A stretch of 64,000 bases of DNA. Origin: Marinomonas sp. TW1 (GTDB lineage: Bacteria > Pseudomonadota > Gammaproteobacteria > Pseudomonadales > Marinomonadaceae). The stretch lies in NCBI RefSeq assembly GCF_001625355.1, contig NZ_JSEE01000015.1, positions 1 to 64,000 on the forward strand, written 5' to 3'. A program made the position numbers and the translations under genes. Within the stretch, counting starts at the first letter, position 1. Each line of letters begins with the position of its first letter. Shown piece by piece: positions 48,253-56,632 of this stretch. The notes below the pieces were generated by a model. That model had not been told where the DNA came from and searched no databases. It saw only the letters and a list, made by a program, of their open reading frames with translations.

Positions 48253-49096
48253 TTTCCTCTGGGCGGCGAGTTAGAACTTCTACTCCGTTCGCCGTGACAA
48301 GCAGTGTGTGCTCATATTGAGCAGACAAACGGCCGTCTTTAGTTTTCGCAATCCAGTTGTCAGGACCAGAGTGTTTAACCTGTTTTTTACCGGCGTTAAT
48401 CATTGGCTCTATGGTCAAAGTCATGCCTTCTTCCAATGCAACCCCAGTGCCCGCTTTACCGTAGTGAGCGACTTGTGGTTCACCATGGAAGGTTGTGCCG
48501 ACGCCATGACCACAATATTCTTCTACCACGGAATAGTGGTTTTTGTGGGCATGAGCGGCAATGGCGGCTCCGATGTCACCCAGTTGTACACCCGGTTTTA
48601 CCATGTCGATGGCTAAGTAAAGGCACTCTTGAGTCACTTTAGCAAGGCGCTCGGCGTGTGGTGCCACTGGGCCAACAAAGAACATTTTGCTGGTATCACC
48701 ATAATAACCATCTTTGATAATGGTGATGTCGATGTTGACGACATCGCCTTTTTTCAAGGCTTTATCGTTTGGGATGCCATGACAAATTACGTCGTTTACC
48801 GATGTGCAGCAGGATTTTGGAAAGCCGTGATAATTCAGCGGGGCTGGAATCGCGCCTTGCTGCTCAACAATGTAGTTGTGGGCGATGATATCAAGCTGTT
48901 CGGTGCTCACGCCTGGCACAACAAATTCTTCTAGCATCACTAGAACGTCTGCAGCCAGTTTGCCAGCGGTTCGCATGCCTTCGATGTCGCTGATGTCAGT
49001 GAAGCGTGTCGCCGCAGGACGAGGTGTTGCTTGGGGAACGTCAAGACGGCCATTTTGTGTGAGTTGTTCAACTTTTAGTAGAATTTCGTTGCTCAT
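48239..49096 (-). CDS. map: Methionine aminopeptidase, type I
   Basis: The 285-residue metalloenzyme removes N-terminal Met from new proteins. It has the pita-bread fold with metal ligands in DVVNIDITIIKDGYYGDTS (two Asp), YCGHGVGTTFHGEP (His) and EEGMTLTIEPM (Glu), plus a final Glu in the C-terminal EHT motif. A ~20-residue N-terminal extension (NEILLKVEQLTQNG) precedes the usual start region and may be variable. It is divergent from rpsB across a 317-base gap, as in many gammaproteobacteria. Confidence 0.95.
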   Translation of the reverse strand: MSNEILLKVEQLTQNGRLDVPQATPRPAATRFTDISDIEGMRTAGKLAADVLVMLEEFVVPGVSTEQLDIIAHNYIVEQQGAIPAPLNYHGFPKSCCTSVNDVICHGIPNDKALKKGDVVNIDITIIKDGYYGDTSKMFFVGPVAPHAERLAKVTQECLYLAIDMVKPGVQLGDIGAAIAAHAHKNHYSVVEEYCGHGVGTTFHGEPQVAHYGKAGTGVALEEGMTLTIEPMINAGKKQVKHSGPDNWIAKTKDGRLSAQYEHTLLVTANGVEVLTRRPEETRFA

Positions 49097-49221
49097 AGTC
49101 TATCGATCTTAAAGAGTTTTCATTTAGTTGTGGGGTATTCTACATGAGTTGAGCGGCAGAATCGCCTCTCTAAATGAAAAAACATTGCTTGGTTTAATGG
49201 CTAAAATGCGCTTTTTGTCTT

Positions 49222-49248
49222 TTGATTTACTCTTGTTTGTGGTATAAA
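49222..49248 (+). promoter_or_regulatory. Likely rpsB promoter
   Basis: TATAAA (49243-49248) is preceded by TG one base away (extended -10, TGGTATAAA). A -35-like TTGATT lies 15 bases upstream. The position gives a leader of about 160 bases to rpsB. Confidence 0.55.
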
Positions 49249-49255
49249 ACGCCGG

Positions 49256-49413
49256 CTTAACGGGCTTATGTCCACAAGTTAAGTAATTACTTAAAACTAA
49301 CGATCTTGCCGCAATAAATGAAAGTGTCTGGGGTGTCTTAGGTTGCCTTAAACCTTGTTTGACTGATGCTTTTAGCTGGTAAGCACAATTTAACCCAAAT
49401 AAAGGATAGTAAA
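49256..49413 (+). promoter_or_regulatory. rpsB 5' leader, possible S2 autoregulatory region
   Basis: About 158 noncoding bases separate the promoter from the rpsB ATG, far longer than a plain ribosome site needs. In E. coli rpsB-tsf is repressed by S2 acting on its leader. I could not fold the RNA, so conservation of that structure is unproven. Confidence 0.4.
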
Positions 49414-50148
49414 ATGCCTACAGTTTCTATGCGCGACCTTCTACAGGTTGGTTCACACTTTGGTCACCAAACTCGTTACTGGAACCCAAAAATGAAGCCA
49501 TTCATTTTCGGTGCTCGTAACAAGATTCATATCATCAACCTTGAGCACACAGTTCCTGCTATTAACGAAGCTCTAGAGCTCGTTAAAAAAATGGCTGAGA
49601 ACAAAAACAAGGTTTTGTTTGTTGGTACAAAGCGTGCAGCATCTAAAACAATCAAAGAGCAAGCAGCTCGTGCAAGCATGCCATACGTTAACCACCGTTG
49701 GTTAGGTGGTATGTTGACGAACTACAAAACCATCCGTGCTTCTATCAAGCGCCTTCGTGAGCTTGAGTCTCAGATGACTGATGGTACGTTCGAAAAATTG
49801 ACTAAGAAAGAAGCTTTGATGCGTACTCGTGAGCTTGAGAAACTTGAGCTTTCAATGGGTGGTATTAAAGACATGGGTGGTCTACCAGACGTATTGTTTG
49901 TTATCGACGTTGATCACGAGCGTATCGCGATCAAAGAAGCAAACAAGCTAGGTATCCCTGTTATCGGTATCGTTGATACTAACAGTAACCCAGATGGCGT
50001 TGACTACATCATTCCAGCTAACGACGATGCGATTCGTGCGGTTCAGCTTTATGTTTCAGCCTTTGCTGATGCGGTACTTGAAGGCCGTTCTGCAACTGCT
50101 GGCAGTGCTGACGAATTCGTTGAAGTAAACGAAGCTACTGAAGCGTAA
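49414..50148 (+). CDS. rpsB: 30S ribosomal protein S2
   Basis: The 244-residue ribosomal protein starts [19 protein letters not shown], with the S2 signatures [14 protein letters not shown] and [20 protein letters not shown]. It is needed late in 30S assembly and for S1 binding. ATG 49414 follows AAAGGA; the open frame extends upstream to 49366 without a ribosome site. Codon use is strongly biased to highly expressed choices. Confidence 0.98.
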   Translation: MPTVSMRDLLQVGSHFGHQTRYWNPKMKPFIFGARNKIHIINLEHTVPAINEALELVKKMAENKNKVLFVGTKRAASKTIKEQAARASMPYVNHRWLGGMLTNYKTIRASIKRLRELESQMTDGTFEKLTKKEALMRTRELEKLELSMGGIKDMGGLPDVLFVIDVDHERIAIKEANKLGIPVIGIVDTNSNPDGVDYIIPANDDAIRAVQLYVSAFADAVLEGRSATAGSADEFVEVNEATEA

Positions 50149-50176
50149 GCAAACTTTCGAGTTTGTTCTGGTTTCT

Positions 50177-50208
50177 AAAGGGAGGACGAGTGACTCGCCT
50201 CCTTTTTT
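50177..50208 (+). terminator. Terminator or attenuator between rpsB and tsf
   Basis: GGAGG-A-CGAG and CTCG-CCTCC pair around TGA, with one bulged A, followed by six T. It probably lowers tsf transcription relative to rpsB. Confidence 0.8.
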
Positions 50209-50237
50209 AAATTTGAATTGGTAAAAGAGGATTTAAC

Positions 50238-51098
50238 ATGGCCGCAGTATCTGCAGCATTGGTAAAAGAGCTACGTGAACGTACTGGCCTTGGCATGATG
50301 GAGTGTAAAAAAGCACTTGTCGCTGCTAACGGTGATATCGAAGTGGCTATCGAAGAGCTTCGCAAATCTAGTGGTATGAAAGCCGCTAAGAAAGCAGGCC
50401 GTACTGCAGCGGAAGGAACTATCGTTATGCGTGTTGCTGACGATGCTTCTTACGGTGTATTGGTTGAAGTAAACTCTGAAACTGACTTCGCTTCACGTGA
50501 TGAAGGTTTTGTTGCGTTTGCAAACAAAGTTGCTGACATCGTTTTCACAACGAAAGAAACCAACATGGAAACGTTGTTGGCTGGCGAAATTGGCCAGGCT
50601 CGTGAAGCTTTGGTTCAAAAAATTGGTGAAAACATTTCGCCTCGTCGTGCGGTTCTCGTTGAAGGCGGTCTAATTGGTGGTTACCTACACGGTAACGGTC
50701 AAATTGCTGTATTGACTCAACTAGAGAACGGTTCTGCCGAGTTAGCGAAAGACGTTTCTATGCACGTTGCGGCCGTTGCGCCTCGCGTTGTTAAAGGCGA
50801 TGACATGCCTGCTGACGTTCTAGCCAAAGAAGAAGAAATCATTCGTGCGCAGCCAGACATGGCTGGTAAGCCAGCTGAAATCGTTGATAAGATGATTGTT
50901 GGTCGTATGAAGAAGTTCTTGGCTGAAAACAGCCTTGTTGAACAGCCTTTCGTTAAGAACCCAGAAATTAAAGTGGGTCAACTTGTGAAAGATGCTGGCG
51001 CTTCTGTGACTTCTTTCGTTCGCCTTGAAGTAGGTGAAGGCATTGAAGTAGAAGAAGTTGACTTCGCTGCAGAGGTTGCTGCACAGCTTAAAGGTTAA
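50238..51098 (+). CDS. tsf: Elongation factor Ts
   Basis: The 286-residue guanine-nucleotide exchange factor acts on EF-Tu. It has the N-terminal UBA-like domain [20 protein letters not shown] and the [18 protein letters not shown] core motif. AGAGGA precedes the ATG. It ends in a strong terminator before pyrH. Confidence 0.97.
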   Translation: MAAVSAALVKELRERTGLGMMECKKALVAANGDIEVAIEELRKSSGMKAAKKAGRTAAEGTIVMRVADDASYGVLVEVNSETDFASRDEGFVAFANKVADIVFTTKETNMETLLAGEIGQAREALVQKIGENISPRRAVLVEGGLIGGYLHGNGQIAVLTQLENGSAELAKDVSMHVAAVAPRVVKGDDMPADVLAKEEEIIRAQPDMAGKPAEIVDKMIVGRMKKFLAENSLVEQPFVKNPEIKVGQLVKDAGASVTSFVRLEVGEGIEVEEVDFAAEVAAQLKG

Positions 51099-51122
51099 TT
51101 CCAAGTTGTGTAATGTGTTTTT

Positions 51123-51150
51123 AAAAGGGGCAGCTTGACTGCCCCTTTTT
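51123..51150 (+). terminator. Rho-independent terminator of tsf
   Basis: AAAAGGGGCAG and CTGCCCCTTTT form an 11-base perfect stem around CTTGA, followed by T. Confidence 0.9.
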
Positions 51151-51226
51151 ATGAAAGCTGGATGCAAAAGAGTCGTGTTATTAGATTCAATTGCTCTAAA
51201 GATGAAATCCCTTGCCGGAGGTGGGT

Positions 51227-51949
51227 ATGCCAAAAGAAAAGAATCCAAATTACAAACGTATTTTGCTTAAGTTGAGTGGCGAAGCCTTGATGGGTGATGA
51301 GTCTTTCGGTATTGATCCTAAAGTATTGAACCGTATTGCGCTGGAAATTGGTCAATTACGCGGTATTGGGGTTGAGGTCGGGATTGTTATTGGTGGTGGC
51401 AACCTATTTCGTGGTCAAGCCTTAAGCCAGGCCGGTATGGACCGTGTGACAGGTGATCACATGGGGATGTTGGCAACGGTAATGAATGCCTTAGCAATGC
51501 GTGATGCGCTAGAAAGAGCGAACATTGCGACTCGTGTTATGTCGGCCATTACTATGACAGGTATTGTTGAGCCGTATGACCGACGCCGTGCGATGCGTTT
51601 GATGAAAGAAGGTGATGTGTTGATCTTCTCTGCTGGCACGGGTAATCCTTTCTTTACAACGGACTCTGCTGCTTGTTTGCGCGGTATTGAGATTGACGCC
51701 GATGTTGTATTGAAAGCGACAAAAGTAGATGGCGTTTACTCGGCGGATCCGATGAAAGATCCTGATGCCGTTAAATATGATAAATTGGGTTACGATGAAG
51801 TATTAGAGAAACAATTGGGCGTGATGGATTTAACCGCTATTTGTTTAACTCGTGACCATTCTATGCCATTAAGAGTATTTAATATGAACAAGCCTGGCGC
51901 CCTGATCAACATCATGGTTGGTGGTAATGAAGGCACACTGATTGAGTGA
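51227..51949 (+). CDS. pyrH: UMP kinase
   Basis: The 240-residue amino-acid-kinase-fold hexamer phosphorylates UMP to UDP. It has [32 protein letters not shown] and the [27 protein letters not shown] region (shown in part here). GGAGG lies 5 bases before ATG 51227, so the earlier in-frame ATG is not used. frr starts 7 bases downstream. Confidence 0.97.
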   Translation: MPKEKNPNYKRILLKLSGEALMGDESFGIDPKVLNRIALEIGQLRGIGVEVGIVIGGGNLFRGQALSQAGMDRVTGDHMGMLATVMNALAMRDALERANIATRVMSAITMTGIVEPYDRRRAMRLMKEGDVLIFSAGTGNPFFTTDSAACLRGIEIDADVVLKATKVDGVYSADPMKDPDAVKYDKLGYDEVLEKQLGVMDLTAICLTRDHSMPLRVFNMNKPGALINIMVGGNEGTLIE

Positions 51950-51956
51950 GGAAGTT

Positions 51957-52514
51957 ATGATTAACGAAATTTTAAAAGACGCAGAAGAGCGTATGAGTAA
52001 AGCAGTATCCTCTGTTGAATCCGCGTTTAAAAAAATCCGTACAGGGCGTGCGCACCCAAGCTTGTTAGATTCGATCAAAGTGAACTACTACGGTTCTGAT
52101 ACCCCTTTAAGTCAGATTGCCAATATCACGGTCGAAGACGCGCGTACTTTAGGTGTATCTCCTTGGGAAAGTAACCTTGTGCCGGAAATTGAAAAAGCCA
52201 TTATGAAATCAGATCTTGGTTTGAATCCGGCAACCAACGGAAGCCTTATTCGCATTCCAATGCCGGCTTTGACGGAAGAGACTCGTAAAAACTATTTCAA
52301 GCAAGCAAAATCGGAAGCGGAAAATGGTCGTATTGCCATTCGTAATATCCGTCGTGATGCAAATGCAAATTTGAAAGACTTGGTGAAAGAGAAAGAAATC
52401 TCTGAAGACGAAGATCGTCGTGGCCAAGATCAAGTGCAAAAGCTAACGGATAAGTTTGTCGCTCAGGTAGAAGAGCGCCTTGCCGCGAAAGAAAAAGACT
52501 TGATGGAAATTTAA
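51957..52514 (+). CDS. frr: Ribosome recycling factor
   Basis: The 185-residue tRNA-mimic separates ribosomal subunits after termination together with EF-G. It has the family signatures [19 protein letters not shown] and [20 protein letters not shown]. The length equals E. coli RRF. The ATG at 51957 follows GAGG at a 5-base gap; a longer frame from 51942 overlaps pyrH. Confidence 0.97.
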   Translation: MINEILKDAEERMSKAVSSVESAFKKIRTGRAHPSLLDSIKVNYYGSDTPLSQIANITVEDARTLGVSPWESNLVPEIEKAIMKSDLGLNPATNGSLIRIPMPALTEETRKNYFKQAKSEAENGRIAIRNIRRDANANLKDLVKEKEISEDEDRRGQDQVQKLTDKFVAQVEERLAAKEKDLMEI

Positions 52515-52520
52515 TGAGAG

Positions 52521-52545
52521 AAGCGAGCTTAGCTCGCTTTTTTTA
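52521..52545 (+). terminator. Rho-independent terminator of frr
   Basis: AAGCGAGC and GCTCGCTT form an 8-base stem around TTA, followed by five or more T. Confidence 0.88.
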
Positions 52546-52562
52546 TTGGCTAGGATATATGT

Positions 52563-53294
52563 ATGTCTGAATTGGTTGACAGCAGCGCTGAATCTGCAGT
52601 CAGCCCGGCTCATATTGCCATTATCATGGATGGTAATAATCGCTGGGCGAAGAAAAAACATCTCCCGAGTATTGCGGGTCATACAGCGGGTGCGGCAGCG
52701 GTGCGTCGTACCGTTGAGGCGGCCGCTCGATCTGGGGTAAAGGTGTTGACCTTGTTCGCATTTTCCAGTGAAAACTGGAAGCGCCCACAGGTGGAAGTGG
52801 ATGGTTTGATGGGGCTCTTTATGCGCTCCCTGAAAAAAGAACTAAAACGTCTCAAGGCTCATAAAATTCGACTGCGAGTAATGGGGGATGTGTCAGGTTT
52901 TAGTGACAGTTTACAGGCGCAAATTCGCGCGACTGAAGACGCTACTAAAGATCATGATCAGATGACGCTAGTCATCGCAGCGAACTATGGTGGTCGTTGG
53001 GACATTGCTCAAGCGGCCAAATTATTAGCCGAAGAAGTGGCGTCAGGTCAGTTATCTCCTGAAGACATTACAGCGGAAAAATTGGCGTCACGAATTCAGT
53101 TGGCGGATTTACCTGAACCGGATTTGTTAATCCGAACGTCTGGCGAAGAGCGTATTAGTAACTTTATGTTGTGGCAATCAGCGTACTCAGAGTTTGTCTT
53201 TTTGCCGGTTTTGTGGCCGGACTTTGATCAATCTGATTTTGATGAAGCCATTGGCATTTATCAGAATCGTCAGCGTCGCTATGGTGGGCGATAA
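52563..53294 (+). CDS. uppS: Undecaprenyl diphosphate synthase
   Basis: The 243-residue cis-prenyltransferase condenses IPP onto farnesyl diphosphate to C55-PP, the carrier for cell-wall synthesis. It has IIMDGNNRWAKKK (catalytic Asp), TLFAFSSENWKRP and ADLPEPDLLIRTSGEERISNF (shown nearly whole). cdsA starts 2 bases later. This gene heads the envelope-biogenesis operon. Confidence 0.97.
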   Translation: MSELVDSSAESAVSPAHIAIIMDGNNRWAKKKHLPSIAGHTAGAAAVRRTVEAAARSGVKVLTLFAFSSENWKRPQVEVDGLMGLFMRSLKKELKRLKAHKIRLRVMGDVSGFSDSLQAQIRATEDATKDHDQMTLVIAANYGGRWDIAQAAKLLAEEVASGQLSPEDITAEKLASRIQLADLPEPDLLIRTSGEERISNFMLWQSAYSEFVFLPVLWPDFDQSDFDEAIGIYQNRQRRYGGR

Positions 53295-53296
53295 TC

Positions 53297-54100
53297 ATGC
53301 TACTTCCTCGTATTCTCAGTGCCATCGTAATGGCTTTTTTGTTTATCTATGCGGTCTTCTTTTTAGACACGTTCGCTTTTTCCGTTTCTATGGCGGGTGT
53401 TGTGGTGCTGGCGGCTTGGGAATGGGCGCGTTTATCTGGCGCTAAAGGGCAAGTGGGTCGTATTGGTTTTGCGGCTTTTGTCGCCATGCTTTGTTATGTG
53501 TCTTCTGTCTATCAGTTACTCACCCTTAGTTTGTATATTAGCCCTATTTTGTGGTGTTTAGCTTTGTATTGGGTGATTCGTTACCCAACGCCTTTAGTCT
53601 GGCAGCATACTTATGCTCGACTTGTGTTCGGGGTGTTGGTCATGGTGTCGACTTGGGCTGCTTTGGTTGTGTTAAAACAATCCGCTGATTTTGTTATCTG
53701 GGTACTGTTGCTGATGGGGCTTATTTGGGGGGCTGACTCAGGGGCTTATTTTGCCGGTCGTGCCTTTGGTAAACGCAAATTGGCCAGATTCGTTAGTCCA
53801 GGTAAATCGTGGGAAGGGGTGATTGGCGGCATTATCCTCACGCAAGTGGGCGTTGCTTTTTTCTGCCAATGGCAAGCTTTTAGCGTACTTGAATGGTTTT
53901 TATTGGCTTTGGTTGCGTTGTTGACGACGGCTGTCTCAGTGTTAGGCGATTTAACGGAAAGTTTGTTTAAGCGCCATGAGTCGTTAAAAGACTCTAGTCA
54001 TTTGATTCCTGGTCACGGTGGTGTGATGGATCGTGTCGACAGTTTGACGGCCGCTGCACCAGTATATGTTTTGTTTTTATTGTTAAGTGGATGGCTTTAG
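53297..54100 (+). CDS. cdsA: Phosphatidate cytidylyltransferase
   Basis: The 267-residue inner-membrane protein has about eight helices and the CDP-diglyceride synthase signature SLFKRHESLKDSSHLIPGHG followed by GVMDRVDS near the C-terminus. It makes CDP-diacylglycerol for all phospholipids. It is directly adjacent to dxr (0 bases) and 2 bases after uppS. Confidence 0.96.
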   Translation: MLLPRILSAIVMAFLFIYAVFFLDTFAFSVSMAGVVVLAAWEWARLSGAKGQVGRIGFAAFVAMLCYVSSVYQLLTLSLYISPILWCLALYWVIRYPTPLVWQHTYARLVFGVLVMVSTWAALVVLKQSADFVIWVLLLMGLIWGADSGAYFAGRAFGKRKLARFVSPGKSWEGVIGGIILTQVGVAFFCQWQAFSVLEWFLLALVALLTTAVSVLGDLTESLFKRHESLKDSSHLIPGHGGVMDRVDSLTAAAPVYVLFLLLSGWL

Positions 54101-55273
54101 ATGCAAGGTATTTGTCTATTAGGCGCAACGGGCTCGATTGGGCAAAGTACGCTGGACATTATCGCTCAGCATCCAGATAAGTTTTCTCTTGTCAGTGCCT
54201 CCGCCAATACCAGTGTGGCTAGAATGGTGGACATTTGTCGCCAGTTCCAGCCACAACGTGTGGTGATGGGGACTCAAGCCGCTCGAGACGAGTTGGCCGT
54301 GTTGTGTGCGGATCTTGATATTTCCTTTGAATGGGGCGAGTCGTCTTTAGAGAGTATTGCGGCAGATCGTGCTGTTGATCAAGTGATGGCTGCGATCATG
54401 GGGTTTGCTGGATTGAAGCCGACCCTGTCTGGGATTCGTGCGGGTAAACGTATTCTATTGGCGAATAAAGAATCCTTGGTGACAGCTGGCAAGTTGTTTA
54501 TGGATGAAGTAGCCAGTCACAATGTGTGTTTGTTACCGATTGACAGTGAACACAATGCGATCTATCAAAGCTTGCCTCAGCGTTCAACTGGAGCGCACAA
54601 ACAAGACGTGGATAAAATCATTTTAACCGCATCTGGCGGCCCATTTCGTACTTGGTCATTAGATGAGATGGCTAACGTCACACCTGCACAAGCTTGTAAG
54701 CACCCCAATTGGTCGATGGGTCAAAAAATCTCCATTGATTCTGCGTCCTTGATGAACAAAGGCTTAGAGCTAATCGAAGCCTGTTGGCTATTTGATGTCA
54801 CCCCTGACGATGTTGATGTGGTGGTTCACCCTGAAAGTATTATTCATTCTATGGTGTCGTATCGCGACGGGTCGGTCATTTCTCAAATGGGCAACCCTGA
54901 CATGAAAATCCCCATTGCTTATGGCATGACTTGGCCCAATCGAATTGAAACCAATGTCCCTGTATTGAATCTTACCGAAATTGCTCGGTTAAATTTTGAG
55001 TCTCCAGACTTACAGCGCTTCCCCAATTTACAATTGGCGGCGGATGCTTGGTATCTGGGTGGGACGGCGATGGCGACTTTAAATGCGGTGAATGAGGTAG
55101 CGGTAGCGGCCTTTTTACAGGGGCGAATTGGTTTCTTAGACATAGCGCGTGTCAATTATAGTGTGTTGCATCAAGCAGAAGTGATCCCTGTGAATGATCT
55201 TGAAGTGGTCTTTGCCGCGGATGCTGGTGCCCGCAAACTGGCCGAAGCCTGTATTGCTCAGGAGGCATTTTAA
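54101..55273 (+). CDS. dxr: 1-deoxy-D-xylulose 5-phosphate reductoisomerase
   Basis: The 390-residue NADPH enzyme makes MEP, the first committed step of the non-mevalonate isoprenoid route that feeds UppS. It has the NADPH motif LLGATGSIGQSTLDII, LLANKESLVTAG, and metal/substrate site residues in PIDSEHNAIYQSL and SASLMNKGLELIEA. It overlaps rseP by 1 base. Confidence 0.97.
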   Translation: MQGICLLGATGSIGQSTLDIIAQHPDKFSLVSASANTSVARMVDICRQFQPQRVVMGTQAARDELAVLCADLDISFEWGESSLESIAADRAVDQVMAAIMGFAGLKPTLSGIRAGKRILLANKESLVTAGKLFMDEVASHNVCLLPIDSEHNAIYQSLPQRSTGAHKQDVDKIILTASGGPFRTWSLDEMANVTPAQACKHPNWSMGQKISIDSASLMNKGLELIEACWLFDVTPDDVDVVVHPESIIHSMVSYRDGSVISQMGNPDMKIPIAYGMTWPNRIETNVPVLNLTEIARLNFESPDLQRFPNLQLAADAWYLGGTAMATLNAVNEVAVAAFLQGRIGFLDIARVNYSVLHQAEVIPVNDLEVVFAADAGARKLAEACIAQEAF

Positions 55274-56622
55274 TGCTGCAAAATATTCTTTCGATTGTTG
55301 TCGCTTTAGGGGTACTGATTACCTTTCATGAGTTTGGTCATTATTATGTGGCGCGTCGTTGTGGTGTGAAAGTGCTGCGCTTTTCAGTCGGTTTTGGTAA
55401 ACCCATTTACCGTTATGTGAGCAAGAAAACCGGCACAGAATTTACTTTGGCGATGATTCCTCTTGGTGGTTATGTGCGCATGCTGGATGAGCGTGAAGGC
55501 AATGTACCAGAGGCTCTTAAGCATCAAGCTTTTACTCAGAAAAATGTGTGGCAGCGTATTGCTATTGTGGCGGCAGGGCCTTTGGCAAATTTCATTTTGG
55601 CGGTGGCGATTTATGGTCTCGTTGCTTTGCTTGGCATTCAGAGTTTAGCGCCAAAAGTTGGTCATATTGCTGAGGGGAGTTTGGCTTCTCAGACACAGAT
55701 GCAAGAGGGCGATGAGCTGGTTGAAGTGGCTGGTGAGGCGGTTTCTTCTTGGGAAGAGGTGAATTTAACGCTTGCGGGCTTGATTGGTCAAACAAGAACT
55801 ATTATCGTTCGCTATCGCGTTGACGGTTTGAGTAGTATTCAGCAGGACACCGTGAATTTGAATCGATGGCTAGTTGGTGAGGAACCGAATAATCTCATTC
55901 AATCTTTTGGTTTGTTACCATGGCAACCGACCGTCGTGCCTGTTATTGCTCAGGTGGTTGAAGGTGGTGCGGCACAGGCTGGTGGCTTTGAAGCGGGCGA
56001 TACCATCGAATCAATCGATGATGAGGCCATGTCGAGCTGGCAGCAGGTTGTAAAGAAAGTGCAAACCAGCCCAAGTAAACGTCTGACAGTAGTAGTATTA
56101 AGGCAAGGACAAAGTAAAACCCTTTCTTTAACGCCTGCGGCTGCAGAACGTAATGGTAAGGTGATGGGTTATGCTGGTTTGGCCGTTGTACCACCCAAAT
56201 GGGATGATAGCTTAATTCGAGAACGTCATTACGGTATGTTTGAAGCCATTGGTTATGGCTTTCAGCAAACCGAAAAGATGGTTTCTTTGACGGTTTCTTC
56301 CATTGGAAAGATGTTGCAAGGGTTAATTTCACTGGATAACTTATCCGGACCGATCACCATTGCTAAGGTGGCCAGCGCTTCTGCGGACTCTGGTTTGCAG
56401 TCATTTTTGAAGTTTATGGCTTACTTAAGTGTGAGTCTTGGTGTGTTGAATTTGTTACCCATCCCAATGTTGGATGGTGGGCATTTGTTGTTTTTTAGTA
56501 TCGAGGCCATTCGTCGTAAACCTGTATCTGAAAAGGTGCAGGGGGTGGCGTATCGAGTTGGGGCTTCTTTGTTGTTTGCTCTAATGGCCGTTGCCATTTT
56601 TAATGATATTGCCCGCTTGTAG
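55273..56622 (+). CDS. rseP: Site-2 protease RseP
   Basis: The 449-residue intramembrane zinc protease cleaves the anti-sigma factor RseA after DegS, releasing sigma-E. It has HEFGH in ITFHEFGHYYVARR, two PDZ domains (~115-205 and ~210-300), and the third zinc ligand in LLPIPMLDGGHLLFF. Its place before bamA and skp fits envelope-stress control. The bamA start follows 10 bases after the stop. Confidence 0.96.
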   Translation: MLQNILSIVVALGVLITFHEFGHYYVARRCGVKVLRFSVGFGKPIYRYVSKKTGTEFTLAMIPLGGYVRMLDEREGNVPEALKHQAFTQKNVWQRIAIVAAGPLANFILAVAIYGLVALLGIQSLAPKVGHIAEGSLASQTQMQEGDELVEVAGEAVSSWEEVNLTLAGLIGQTRTIIVRYRVDGLSSIQQDTVNLNRWLVGEEPNNLIQSFGLLPWQPTVVPVIAQVVEGGAAQAGGFEAGDTIESIDDEAMSSWQQVVKKVQTSPSKRLTVVVLRQGQSKTLSLTPAAAERNGKVMGYAGLAVVPPKWDDSLIRERHYGMFEAIGYGFQQTEKMVSLTVSSIGKMLQGLISLDNLSGPITIAKVASASADSGLQSFLKFMAYLSVSLGVLNLLPIPMLDGGHLLFFSIEAIRRKPVSEKVQGVAYRVGASLLFALMAVAIFNDIARL

Positions 56623-56632
56623 AGAGGTATAT

